Below are positions 44,618 through 53,168 of a DNA stretch of 64,000 nt, piece after piece (positions within the stretch are counted from its first letter, which is position 1; every line of letters begins with the position of its first letter). Location of the stretch: the NCBI GenBank assembly GCA_017430985.1, contig JAFRLZ010000008.1, positions 1 through 64,000 on the forward strand. The letters run 5' to 3'. The notes below the pieces were generated by a model. The model saw nothing but the letters and a program-made list of their open reading frames with translations, was not told the DNA's origin and made no database searches. The translations under genes and the position numbers were made by a program. Source of the DNA: Oscillospiraceae bacterium (GTDB taxonomy: Bacteria > Bacillota > Clostridia > Oscillospirales > Oscillospiraceae).

Positions 44618-45673
44618 CTATATGCCCGTTTTTTCCCGTCTGACGATCTCCGCCAATTCTGGAAGCCTGCGCGCGATCTCCCCGGCAAGCCGGAAATGCC
44701 GGAGCGCACGGCGCAGGTTCTGTTCCGCGTCGGTCACGGCAAAATAGGGATCGCCCTGCAGATAGTCGGTCAAAAAGCGGACGCCGAGCTCCGCCGTGAT
44801 GGTGAACGCGCCGAGCGGCAGCGCCTCGAGCTCCGCCGGCGTGAGGCCGGGGCAGCCCTCCAGAAAGCCGCGCGTGAAGGCGGTAAAGCGCTCCTCGTCC
44901 AGCGAGAGCGGCTCGTCCTCCTGACCGGAGGCGGCCGAGGAGCGGATCGCGTCGCCGAAGTCATAGGCCGAGAGCCCCGGCATGACAGTGTCGAGGTCGA
45001 TGACGCACAGGGCGCGCCGCGTGCCCTCCTCCAGAAGGACGTTGCTGAATTTGGTGTCGTTGTGCGCCGCGCGCAGCGGCAGCGCGCCGCTCTCGCGCAG
45101 CGCCTGCAGACGCGAGGCCCTCTCTTCCAAGGCGAAGGCGAGGGCCAGGGCCTCCTCCGCGCGGGCGCGGCGGGCGCAGCGGTCCTCCGCGGCGGCCGCT
45201 CGCAGCTGCCGATAACGCGCGGGCGTGTCGTGGAACTGCGGGATCGTCTCCTCCAGCTCAAGAGCCGGGAAGCCCTCGAGCGCCTGCAGGAAGCGCCCGA
45301 AAGCCAGTCCGCTCTGCCGCAGGTCCTCCGGGCTCTCGGGGGCGCTCAGGCAGACGCTGTTTTCCACATAGCGATAGCAGCGCCAGCAGCCGCCCTCGCC
45401 GTCCTCCGTCCACAGCTCTCCGCCGCGGGCGGGGAGATAGCGGATCGTGACGGGAAGCGCGTCCGGCTGCCGTTCCATCCAGGCGCCGATCTTCTCGGCG
45501 TTGCCCATGATGGCGCGGATGTTCGGGAACACATAGCGGTTGACGCGCTGCAGCACATAGCGCGCGCCGCGGTCGGTCGTGATGAGAAAGCTGCGGTTGA
45601 TGCGCCCGCCCTTCAGCTCGCGGCAGTCCGCGGGCTCCCCGTCGAGCGCGAACCGATGGATCGCCTCCTGCAT
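44618..45673 (-). CDS. Phosphotransferase, N-acetylhexosamine kinase-like (APH fold)
   Basis: The 351-residue kinase has the APH/choline-kinase fold: GGRINRSFLITTDRG nucleotide loop, YVLQRVNRYVFPN, catalytic loop AAHNDTKFSNVLLEEG and metal motif VIDLDTVMPG, with YDFGDAIRSSA following. These motifs match NahK-type N-acetylhexosamine 1-kinases better than antibiotic kinases. The sugar substrate is inferred. It is last in the operon behind pepT and ends at a strong terminator. Confidence 0.8.
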   Translation of the reverse strand: MQEAIHRFALDGEPADCRELKGGRINRSFLITTDRGARYVLQRVNRYVFPNIRAIMGNAEKIGAWMERQPDALPVTIRYLPARGGELWTEDGEGGCWRCYRYVENSVCLSAPESPEDLRQSGLAFGRFLQALEGFPALELEETIPQFHDTPARYRQLRAAAAEDRCARRARAEEALALAFALEERASRLQALRESGALPLRAAHNDTKFSNVLLEEGTRRALCVIDLDTVMPGLSAYDFGDAIRSSAASGQEDEPLSLDEERFTAFTRGFLEGCPGLTPAELEALPLGAFTITAELGVRFLTDYLQGDPYFAVTDAEQNLRRALRHFRLAGEIARRLPELAEIVRREKTGI

Positions 45674-45676
45674 GGC

Positions 45677-46894
45677 TCAGCGGAGGTTCTCGTCGATGAT
45701 GTTCAGCACGATCTGCGCGGCTGCCTCGAGGCCCTCGACGGTGACGTGCTCGAAGGGGCCGTGGCAGGCGTAGCCGCCGGTGCCGAGGTTGGGGCAGGGC
45801 AGGCCGCGGAAGGACAGCTGCGCGCCGTCGGTGCCGCCGCGGACCGGCTCGGACACGGGTTCGAGCCCCAGGCGGCGGATCGCCCGCTCAGCCAGATCCA
45901 GCACGCGCGGGTCCTTCGTCACCATCTCGGCCATGTTGCGGTACTGGTCGCCCAGCGTGAGCTTCGCCGTGCCCTCGCCGTACTTCTCGTTGATATACCG
46001 TTCGATCTGCCGCAGCGTGCGCTTGCGCGCCTCAAAGCAGCCCGCGTCGTGGTCGCGCACGATATAGCTCAGCTCGGCCTGTTCGACGCTGCCGCTGATC
46101 TCCCGCAGATGGAAGAAGCCCTCGTAGCCCTCGGTGTGCTCCGGGCGCTCCGCCGCGGGCAGGAGGCCGTCGATCTCCATGGCCACCAGCGCGGCGTTGA
46201 TCATCTTGTCCTTCGCGCTGCCCGGGTGGATGTTGAAGCCCTTGACCTCCCAGGTCGCCCAGGCCGCGTTGAAGGTCTCGTAGTTGATGTGGTCGACCTC
46301 GCCGCCGTCCACCGTGTAGGCGAAGGCCGCGCCGAAGCGCTCCAGATCCAGCAGCGCCGCGCCGTGGCCGACCTCCTCGTCGGGCGTGAAGCAGACAGCG
46401 ACCCGTCCGTGCGGGCGTTCCCCGCGGCTGAGCTCTTCACAGGCCGCCATGATCGCGGCCACGCCCGCCTTGTCGTCCGCGCCGAGAACGGTGGTGCCGT
46501 CGGTCGTGATGAGGGTCTGGCCCTTGAGCGAGGGCAGATGCGGGAACTGCGCCGGGCGCAGCACTCGGCCGCTCGTGCCGAGGGGCACGTCGCCGCCGTC
46601 GTAGTTTTCGATGATCTGCGGGCGCACGTTTTCCCCGCTGTACTCGGGGATCGTGTCGATGTGCGCGATAAAGCCGATGCAGGGTCTGTCCTCACAGCCC
46701 GGCGTAGCGGGCAGGAAGCCGTAGGCATAGGCATGCCCGTCGCAGAAAACGCCCTCCATGCCCATATCCTTCATCTCCGCGCAAAGGAGGCGCGCCAGAT
46801 CGAACTGGCGATAGGTCGTCGGGGTCTTTGCGGTGTTCTCAGCGCTGGCAGTATGGATCTTGACGTAGCGGATAAAGCGGTCTTTGACGTTCAT
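45677..46894 (-). CDS. pepT: Peptidase T (tripeptide aminopeptidase)
   Basis: This cytoplasmic zinc tripeptidase (M20B) has 405 residues. FIAHIDTIPEYSG, GTTVLGADDKAGVAAI, FTPDEEVGHGA and VDGGEVDHINYETFNAA include the two-zinc ligands and catalytic Glu; GGTDGAQLSFRGLPCPNLGTGG closes the family pattern. It lies between ylmH and the sugar-kinase-like gene. Confidence 0.96.
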   Translation of the reverse strand: MNVKDRFIRYVKIHTASAENTAKTPTTYRQFDLARLLCAEMKDMGMEGVFCDGHAYAYGFLPATPGCEDRPCIGFIAHIDTIPEYSGENVRPQIIENYDGGDVPLGTSGRVLRPAQFPHLPSLKGQTLITTDGTTVLGADDKAGVAAIMAACEELSRGERPHGRVAVCFTPDEEVGHGAALLDLERFGAAFAYTVDGGEVDHINYETFNAAWATWEVKGFNIHPGSAKDKMINAALVAMEIDGLLPAAERPEHTEGYEGFFHLREISGSVEQAELSYIVRDHDAGCFEARKRTLRQIERYINEKYGEGTAKLTLGDQYRNMAEMVTKDPRVLDLAERAIRRLGLEPVSEPVRGGTDGAQLSFRGLPCPNLGTGGYACHGPFEHVTVEGLEAAAQIVLNIIDENLR

Positions 46895-46925
46895 TTTTGT
46901 TTCTCCTTCATGCTTTTTGATCGAT

Positions 46926-47669
46926 TTATTGATAGATCTCCGCGTTGACGAACAGGCGGCCCTTCCGGGAGCTGCCGCCGAAGCCGGCGATCCGCCCTTT
47001 TCCCGCGCCGCGCAGGGAGATCACGTCGCCCTCGCGCAGCTGCAAGTCCGTTTTATCGGACACCAGATCGTTTACAATGACCATGCCGAGGGCGATGCGG
47101 CGCGCCGCCTCCGTGCGGGAGACGCGGAACATCCCGGCGACCACGGCGTCCAGCCGCGGGCTCATCACGGAAAAGGAGATCGCCTTGACCTTCCGCTCCG
47201 GCGCCTGCGCCCGCTCCAGCGGCAGAGGCTCTGCCGTCACGCTCACGCGGCCGACCTTTTCGATGCTCAGCAGGTGCTTTTCCACGCCCGGCAGACAGAA
47301 CACCGTCGCCGTATCGCCCTCGACCCAGATGTCGCCCAGGCGGTCGCGCGCGACGCCCATGCCGAGCAGCGCGCCCATATAGTCCCGGTGGCCGGGCGTG
47401 CCGAAATGCGCCGTCAGCCGGATCGCGCGGATGTGCTCGGCCGCGTCCAGCTCCTCCGCCTCCATATAGTCGGGCAGAAAGAAGGCCAGCGTCCGCTCGC
47501 AGTCCGGATGCCCGCCGAAGAAGACGGGGCGCACGGCGCCGTGCGCAAAATGCCGCTCCAGCAGCCGCCGCTCGGCGGGCGTGAGGAAGGCCGTGGCGGT
47601 CAACTGGTTTTTTCGCCCGCACCGGGCGGCCAGGTCCTCCGCCCGGCGGATCAGTTCATGTTCTTCCAT
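46926..47669 (-). CDS. ylmH: S4-domain RNA-binding protein YlmH
   Basis: The 247-residue protein has the YlmH layout: an N-terminal alpha/beta region (FLTPAERRLLERHF, VFFGGHPDCERTLAFFLPDY), a middle segment GALLGMGVARDRLGDIWV, and a C-terminal S4 domain (about 180-240, with RLDAVVAGMFRVSRTEAARRIALGMV). In Bacillus YlmH was linked to division loci and more recently to rescue of stalled large subunits. Here it overlaps the end of the TetM-Rae1-like fusion gene by 14 bases instead of sitting in a division cluster, which supports a ribosome-linked role (inference). Confidence 0.9.
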   Translation of the reverse strand: MEEHELIRRAEDLAARCGRKNQLTATAFLTPAERRLLERHFAHGAVRPVFFGGHPDCERTLAFFLPDYMEAEELDAAEHIRAIRLTAHFGTPGHRDYMGALLGMGVARDRLGDIWVEGDTATVFCLPGVEKHLLSIEKVGRVSVTAEPLPLERAQAPERKVKAISFSVMSPRLDAVVAGMFRVSRTEAARRIALGMVIVNDLVSDKTDLQLREGDVISLRGAGKGRIAGFGGSSRKGRLFVNAEIYQ

Positions 47670-50241
47670 CTTTCAGTTTTGTCGTGTGGGCGCCCTCGTT
47701 CGTGCGCCGCAGCAGGTCTTCGATCTGCCTGAGCACGTCGCGCGCCTCGGCCTCGAATTCCTTCGAGGATACGCGCAGCACGCCGGAGCGCAGGGCGGAC
47801 AGCCAGATGAGCTTGTCGCTCGTCACGACCCGCACCTTTTCGTTTTTTCCGATCTCGTCGGCCAGACGCTCGATGTAGGCGTCGGCCGTCTCGCCGTCGC
47901 CGGTGAAGGCGACGTGGATGTTGTGATAGTCCGAGCGCGAGCCCGGGTTGCCGGGCGTGCGGAAGCCGTCGAAGACCAGCACCAGCTCCGAGCGCGTGAA
48001 AGCCGCGTAGCTGCTCAGCAGGTCCATCAGCCGCTGCCGGGCCAGGTCCAGCCGCTCCTGCGCCAGGGCCTTGAGCTCGTCCCAGGCGAAAATGACGTTG
48101 TAGCCGTCCACGATCAGCGTCTCGGGGCGCGTCTGAAGCTCCGGGGCGGCCCGGGGCGCCTCGTTGCGCGCGGGCGCGCCGTAGCGCGCGCGGCGGATCG
48201 GTCCGAACTCCCGCTCCATGATGGCCTCGAGCTCCCGCTCGTCGATATCCAGGCTGCGCGGGCGCGGCGTCGGCTTCGTCTCGTCCTTCGGCGCCTTCAG
48301 GCAGCTCTCCAGGTGCATGTAGCGCGGCACCTCGTTCCACTTGACCGTGAAGCCCGCGCCGTGGGCGCAGAAGACCGAGTCGGGCGTGTTGTCGAGGTCG
48401 GCCTCCGCGTCGTAGCCGAGCTCGCGGACGACGCGCTCCTGCTCGCGGCAGGGACGGAAGCCGTCCGGCCGCAGGCGCAGCCGCCCGCGTCCGCGGCTGT
48501 AAGCCGCCAGCTCCTCCTGATAGGCCCCCAGCAGCGCGGCCGGGGCGCTCCCGCTCAGGCGCAGGCCGTCTTCCGCGTCCTCCGGCGGGTCGAAAACGCC
48601 GCCCATGGCGCGCACGTCCCCGATCGCGCGGCCGATCAGCTCGGCCGGCAGCTCCAGCGAGAAGGCATACCAGGGCTCGAGCAGCACGCTTTCGGCCTGC
48701 ATGAGCCCCTGCCGCACGGCACGGTAGGTCGCCTGCCGGAAGTCGCCGCCCTCGGTGTGCTTGAGGTGGGCGCGCCCGGCGGCGAGCGTGATCTTCATAT
48801 CGGTGATCGGCGAGCCCGTCAGCACGCCGAGATGCCGTTTTTCGGCCAGATGGCTCAGGATGAGCCGCTGCCAGCTGCGGTCGAGCTCGTCCTCGGCGCA
48901 GCTCGAGCAGAACACGAGCCCGTGCCCCGCCGGGAGCGGTTCGAGGATCAGATGCACCTCGGCATAGTGGCGCAGCGGCTCGTAATGCCCCACGCCCTCC
49001 ACCGCGCTCCGGATCGTCTCGCGGTAGAGCACGCGGCCGGTGTCGAGCCCGATCTCCAGGCCGAAGCGCTCCAAAAACAGGCTTTTGAGGATCTCCGTCT
49101 GTACCCGGCCCATGAGCTGGACGCGGATCTCGCGCGTGCGCTCGCTCCAGAGCACATGCAGCTGCGGGTCCTCCTCTTCGAGCTGCCGCAGCGGCGGCAG
49201 CAAAAGCGCGGCGTCCGTCCCCGGCGGCGGGAGCACCCGGTAACTGAGCACGGGCTCCAGCAGCGGCTGGGCGGCCGCGCTCTGCGCGCCGAGCCCCTGC
49301 CCGGGGAAGCTGCCGCTCAGGCCGAGCAGCGCGCAGCACTGCCCCGCCGCGGCACTCTCCGCCGTTTCGTATTTCGCACCGGAGTAGAAGCGGATCTGGC
49401 TGATCTTCTCCTCCCGCTGCTCGCCTTTATCGTCCGTGTAGCGGATGGGCGCGCGCACGCGCAGCTCGCCGCCCGTGACCTTCACGAAGCTCATGCGGTT
49501 TCCCTGCGCATCCCGTGCGATCTTGTAAACGCGGGCCGCCGTCTCCGTTCCGTACGGGCCCGCCGCCGTATAGCGGTCGAGCGCCTCCAGAAGCTCCGCC
49601 ACGCCCTCGTTTTTGAGCCCGGAGCCGAAGAAGCAGGGAAACAGCGCGCGGCGGGCGATCAGCCCGGCGATCTCCCCGTCCGTCAGCCGTCCTTCGCTCA
49701 GGAACCGCTCCATGGCCTCCTCGCCGCAGAGGGCGATCTGCTCCTGCAGCTCTTCCTCGGGCAGCGCAAAGTCCACGCAGCCCTCGCCGAGCCTGCGCCG
49801 GAGCTGCGCCATGAGCGCCTCGCGCCCGGGCGTGACGAGATCCATTTTGCTGACGAACACGAAGCAGGGCACCCCGTAGCGCCGCAGCAGCGCCCAGAGC
49901 GTCTCGGTGTGCGCCTGCACGCCGTCGGTGCCGCTGATGACGAGCACCGCGCAGTCGAGCGCCGGGAGCGTCCGCTCCGTCTCGGCGGCAAAGTCGGCGT
50001 GGCCGGGCGTGTCGAGCAGAAAGAGGCGCGTATGCGGCAGGTCCATGATCGCCTGCTTGGCAAAAATGGTGATCCCCCGCTCCCGCTCCAGCTCATGGGT
50101 ATCCAGAAAGCTGTCGCGGTGATCCACGCGCCCGAGCCTTTTCAGTTGTCCCGCATCGTACAGCATGGCCTCGGACAGCGTGGTCTTCCCCGCGTCCACA
50201 TGGGCCAGGATGCCGGCGGTGATGCTCTTCTCTGTCTTCAT
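47656..50241 (-). CDS. TetM/EF-G-like ribosome GTPase fused to YacP/Rae1-like NYN endoribonuclease
   Basis: This 861-residue protein begins with a translational GTPase: G1 HVDAGKTT (14-21), RGIT (55-58), DTPGH (77-81) and SKMD (131-134). EF-G-like domains II-V follow to about residue 645. The domain IV region ITDMKITL..HLKHTEGGDF (479-501) aligns with the TetM segment that carries the YSPVS loop, but that loop is replaced. After a linker, residues about 705-842 match YacP/Rae1 nucleases: LIVDGYNVIFAW (Asp712), LVLVFDGF (Asp758), ETADAYIERLA (Asp787) and VTSD (Asp809). Rae1 cleaves mRNA in the ribosomal A site, where TetM-like proteins bind. Function as a rescue factor is inference. The likely promoter makes the mRNA nearly leaderless. 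Confidence 0.9.
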   Translation of the reverse strand: MKTEKSITAGILAHVDAGKTTLSEAMLYDAGQLKRLGRVDHRDSFLDTHELERERGITIFAKQAIMDLPHTRLFLLDTPGHADFAAETERTLPALDCAVLVISGTDGVQAHTETLWALLRRYGVPCFVFVSKMDLVTPGREALMAQLRRRLGEGCVDFALPEEELQEQIALCGEEAMERFLSEGRLTDGEIAGLIARRALFPCFFGSGLKNEGVAELLEALDRYTAAGPYGTETAARVYKIARDAQGNRMSFVKVTGGELRVRAPIRYTDDKGEQREEKISQIRFYSGAKYETAESAAAGQCCALLGLSGSFPGQGLGAQSAAAQPLLEPVLSYRVLPPPGTDAALLLPPLRQLEEEDPQLHVLWSERTREIRVQLMGRVQTEILKSLFLERFGLEIGLDTGRVLYRETIRSAVEGVGHYEPLRHYAEVHLILEPLPAGHGLVFCSSCAEDELDRSWQRLILSHLAEKRHLGVLTGSPITDMKITLAAGRAHLKHTEGGDFRQATYRAVRQGLMQAESVLLEPWYAFSLELPAELIGRAIGDVRAMGGVFDPPEDAEDGLRLSGSAPAALLGAYQEELAAYSRGRGRLRLRPDGFRPCREQERVVRELGYDAEADLDNTPDSVFCAHGAGFTVKWNEVPRYMHLESCLKAPKDETKPTPRPRSLDIDERELEAIMEREFGPIRRARYGAPARNEAPRAAPELQTRPETLIVDGYNVIFAWDELKALAQERLDLARQRLMDLLSSYAAFTRSELVLVFDGFRTPGNPGSRSDYHNIHVAFTGDGETADAYIERLADEIGKNEKVRVVTSDKLIWLSALRSGVLRVSSKEFEAEARDVLRQIEDLLRRTNEGAHTTKLKDGRT

Positions 50242-50249
50242 GGTAACTT

Positions 50250-50278
50250 ATCTTAGCATTTTGTTCCCGGATAATCAA
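50250..50278 (-). promoter_or_regulatory. Promoter of the GTPase-nuclease fusion, apparently leaderless
   Basis: On the minus strand TTGATT (50278-50273) and TAAGAT (50255-50250) are 17 bases apart. Transcription should begin near 50243, about 2 bases before the ATG at 50241. No Shine-Dalgarno sequence is visible. Confidence 0.5.
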
Positions 50279-50366
50279 CAAAAATGCGACCGGCATAATT
50301 AAAATTGTTTACATAATGTTTTATCTCTGTCACATTCTGTGAAAAAAGCAAAACTTTTTTGAAACT

Positions 50367-50400
50367 TTGACTACCAAAACGGTAAAAACCGTGATATAAT
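50367..50400 (+). promoter_or_regulatory. Promoter region of the two-component system, with weak -35
   Basis: A perfect TATAAT (50395-50400) has no -35 at 17 bases; TTGACT is 22 bases away. An inverted repeat ACGGT-AAAA-ACCGT (50379-50392) fills the spacer, and AAAC words recur upstream. This suggests activator- or self-controlled transcription (inference). Confidence 0.5.
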
Positions 50401-50475
50401 TTCTTATGATGCGCTAGATATGCGCTCGCGTCGGAAGCGAAATGCCGATCCATTTCCGAAAGGAGATCGATGTAT

Positions 50476-51165
50476 ATGAAGAAGATCCTTGTGCTTGAGG
50501 ACGAGGCCAACATCCGCAGCTTCGTGGTCATCAACCTGCGCCGCAGCGGCTTCGAGCCGATCGAGGCCGAAAACGGCATGATGGCGCTCGAGAAGATCAA
50601 GGTCAATCCCGACATCTGCCTGGCCCTGCTGGACGTGATGCTGCCGGATATCGACGGCTTCGAGGTCTGCCGCCGCATCCGCGCCACAGGCTCGAAAATG
50701 GGCATCATCATGCTCACGGCCAAAAGCCAGGAGATCGACAAGGTCACCGGCCTCATGAACGGCGCGGACGACTACGTGACCAAACCCTTCTCTCCCGCCG
50801 AGCTCACCGCCCGCGTGGACGCGCTCATCCGCCGCCTCGGCGTGGATGACGACGAGAAGGCCGCCAGCGAGATCCACAGCGGTCCCTTCCTGCTCAACAC
50901 CCGCAACCGCACCCTGGAGAAGGACGGGCAGCGCCTGAAGCTGACGCAGATCGAGTATCTGCTGATGAAGCTCTTCATGGAAAACCCGGGCAAGGCCATG
51001 AGCCGCGAGGATATCCTCACCGCCGTCTGGGGCAGCGACTTTACGGGCGAGCTCAAGACCGTGGACGTCAACATCCGCCGCCTGCGCATCAAGATCGAGA
51101 GCGATCCGACCGAGCCGGAGTATCTGACGACCGTCTGGGGCTACGGCTACAAGTGGGGATACTGA
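50476..51165 (+). CDS. OmpR/PhoB-family response regulator
   Basis: The 229-residue regulator has a receiver domain with the acidic pocket LEDE, phospho-acceptor Asp53 in LLDVMLPDIDG, and Lys in VTKPFSPAEL, then a winged-helix DNA-binding domain (about 130-227) with LTQIEYLLMKLFMENPGKAMSRE split over two helices and WGYGYKWG at the end. I start at 50476 (MKKILVLEDE); an ATG two codons earlier is 4 bases from GGAG. It pairs with the kinase gene 45 bases downstream. Confidence 0.92.
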   Translation: MKKILVLEDEANIRSFVVINLRRSGFEPIEAENGMMALEKIKVNPDICLALLDVMLPDIDGFEVCRRIRATGSKMGIIMLTAKSQEIDKVTGLMNGADDYVTKPFSPAELTARVDALIRRLGVDDDEKAASEIHSGPFLLNTRNRTLEKDGQRLKLTQIEYLLMKLFMENPGKAMSREDILTAVWGSDFTGELKTVDVNIRRLRIKIESDPTEPEYLTTVWGYGYKWGY

Positions 51166-51210
51166 GTTTTCTCTTTCCCCCGATCACTCTCCTGCAAGGA
51201 AGGAAACCGG

Positions 51211-52218
51211 ATGTTCAAATCGCTGAAAACACAGCTGCTGGCGACCAGTCTTCTGGCGCTGGGGGTGCTGCTGGCGGGCGTCTATTTCGCCACGCGCGGC
51301 CGCATCGTCGCCTCCGCCGTCATGATCACGGTCGCCTGCATTTATATCATCGCCGTCAACCTCTGGTTCTGGCACTATGTGACCGATCCCATCGGCGCGC
51401 TGACGCGCGTCGCCCGCCGCATCGCCGACGGGAGCTACGGCACCCGGATCGAGCCGGGCCCGGACAATGAGATCGGCCAGCTCTCCGAGGAGCTCAATCT
51501 GATGAGCGAGAAGGTCGCCGTGGCGGAGAAGACCCGCACGGACTTCATCTCGCAGGTCTCGCACGAGCTGCGCACCCCGCTGACGGCCATCGAGGGCTGG
51601 GCCGAGACCATCGCCTTCGATCCCGCCGTGCAGGGCGACTCGCTGCGCGGCATCCAGATCATCTCCAAGGAGGCCGAGCGTCTGACCGGCATGGTGTCGG
51701 AGATGCTGGAATTTGCCCGTATTCAGGACGGGCGCTTTAATTTGCGCATCGAGCTGATCGATATCGCCGCCGAGCTGGAGGACGCGCTCTTCACCTACGG
51801 CGAGCTCATCAAGCAGGCCGGCATCGAGCTGGACTACACGCAGCCGCCCATGGAGATCCCGCTGATCCCCGGCGATCCCGAGCGGCTCAAGCAGGTGTTC
51901 CTGAACCTGCTCGACAACGCCGTCAAGCACGGCGGCGAGGGCGGACGCGTGAGCGTGTCCCTCCGCAGCGAGGCGGAGGGCGTGGTCATCCGCATCCGGG
52001 ACTACGGCCGCGGCATCCCGGAAAACGAGCTCCCGCATGTGAAGGAGAAGTTCTACAAGGGCAGCTCCAAAAACCGCGGCACCGGGATCGGCCTGTCCGT
52101 CTGCGACGAGATCGTCACCCGTCACAACGGCCGGCTCAGCATCGAAAACGCGGAGGGCGGCGGCACGCTCGTCACCATCCTCCTGCCTCAGCAGAACGGA
52201 GACAGCAATGCCAGATAA
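51211..52218 (+). CDS. Sensor histidine kinase with minimal extracellular part
   Basis: The 335-residue kinase has two transmembrane helices (about 8-27 and 32-54) joined by only about five residues, so there is no extracellular sensor domain. HAMP (about 55-108) is followed by the H-box FISQVSHELRTPLTAIEGW (His118) and the ATPase boxes NLLDNAVKHG, DYGRGIPE and GTGIGLSV. Such intramembrane-sensing kinases often act with a membrane partner. Its end overlaps the DUF1385 membrane protein gene by 11 bases, making that protein a candidate partner. Confidence 0.92.
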   Translation: MFKSLKTQLLATSLLALGVLLAGVYFATRGRIVASAVMITVACIYIIAVNLWFWHYVTDPIGALTRVARRIADGSYGTRIEPGPDNEIGQLSEELNLMSEKVAVAEKTRTDFISQVSHELRTPLTAIEGWAETIAFDPAVQGDSLRGIQIISKEAERLTGMVSEMLEFARIQDGRFNLRIELIDIAAELEDALFTYGELIKQAGIELDYTQPPMEIPLIPGDPERLKQVFLNLLDNAVKHGGEGGRVSVSLRSEAEGVVIRIRDYGRGIPENELPHVKEKFYKGSSKNRGTGIGLSVCDEIVTRHNGRLSIENAEGGGTLVTILLPQQNGDSNAR

Positions 52219-53155
52219 CACGCCATCCTGCGCCTTCCGCACGAGCATCGGCGGTCAGGCGCTCATCGAGGGCATCCTCATGCGCGGCCCGAAAAAGCAG
52301 GCCATCGTCTGCCGCACGGCCGACGGTCTTGTGGAGAAGACCGAAGAACTCAAATTCGTCAAAGACCGCTATCCGATCCTCGGCTGGCCCTTCATCCGCG
52401 GCTGCGCCACCTTCCTCGACTCCATGGTCAAGGGTATGCAGGCGCTGACCTGGTCTGCGGAGCAGGTGCCGATGGAGGAGCAGGGCGAGCCCGACCCGAT
52501 CGACCGCTGGATCACGGAGCACTTTTCCGAGGAAAAGGCCCAGAAGCTCATCATCGGCACGGCCGTCGTGCTGGGGATCGCCTTGGCCGTGTTCCTCTTC
52601 ATCTTCCTGCCGGCTCTGGTCGTCGGCCTCATCCCCGCGCTGAAGACCTCCTATCTCGTGCGCAATCTCTCCGAGGGCCTGGTGCGCGTGGTGATCCTGC
52701 TCGCGTATATGAAGCTCGTCACCTATGCCAAGGACGTCAAGCGTCTGTTCAGCTACCACGGCGCCGAGCACAAGACCATCTTCTGCTATGAGCACGGCAA
52801 GCCCCTGACGGTGGAGAACGTGCGGCCGGAGTCCCGCTTCCACCCCCGCTGCGGCACGAGCTTCCTGCTCGTGGTCGTCGTCGTGAGCATCCTGGTCAAC
52901 GCCGTCGTGCGGCTGGACAACACGCTGGCCCGCATGGGCTGCCATCTGCTGCTGCTGCCCGTCGTGGTCGGCATCAGCTACGAGATCAACCGCTGGTGCG
53001 GCGCGCACGACAACTGGCTGTCCGCCGCGCTCTCCGCGCCCGGCAAATGGCTGCAGCACATCACGACCAGCGAACCGGACGACTCCATGATCGAGTGCGC
53101 CATCCGCGCGCTCGAGCTGGTCATCCCCGAAGAAAAAGGCACAGACGCCTGGTGA
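52208..53155 (+). CDS. DUF1385 (YqhQ-like) membrane protein
   Basis: The 315-residue protein has the DUF1385 signatures SIGGQALIEGILMRGP, FIRGCATFLDSM, and FSYHGAEHKTIFCYE, with about four transmembrane helices (near 118-145, 160-175, 218-235 and 245-262). His and Glu in YHGAEHK are conserved in the family and may bind metal; the function is unknown. It lies directly before prmC, a conserved Firmicute neighbourhood. It overlaps the kinase gene. Confidence 0.88.
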   Translation: MPDNTPSCAFRTSIGGQALIEGILMRGPKKQAIVCRTADGLVEKTEELKFVKDRYPILGWPFIRGCATFLDSMVKGMQALTWSAEQVPMEEQGEPDPIDRWITEHFSEEKAQKLIIGTAVVLGIALAVFLFIFLPALVVGLIPALKTSYLVRNLSEGLVRVVILLAYMKLVTYAKDVKRLFSYHGAEHKTIFCYEHGKPLTVENVRPESRFHPRCGTSFLLVVVVVSILVNAVVRLDNTLARMGCHLLLLPVVVGISYEINRWCGAHDNWLSAALSAPGKWLQHITTSEPDDSMIECAIRALELVIPEEKGTDAW

Positions 53156-53168
53156 GGAGATTTTTGCC

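Noticed and set aside
47656..50241. Calling the GTPase a tetracycline-resistance gene
   Set aside because: The TetM loop needed to dislodge the drug is replaced and a nuclease domain is fused; no resistance context is nearby.
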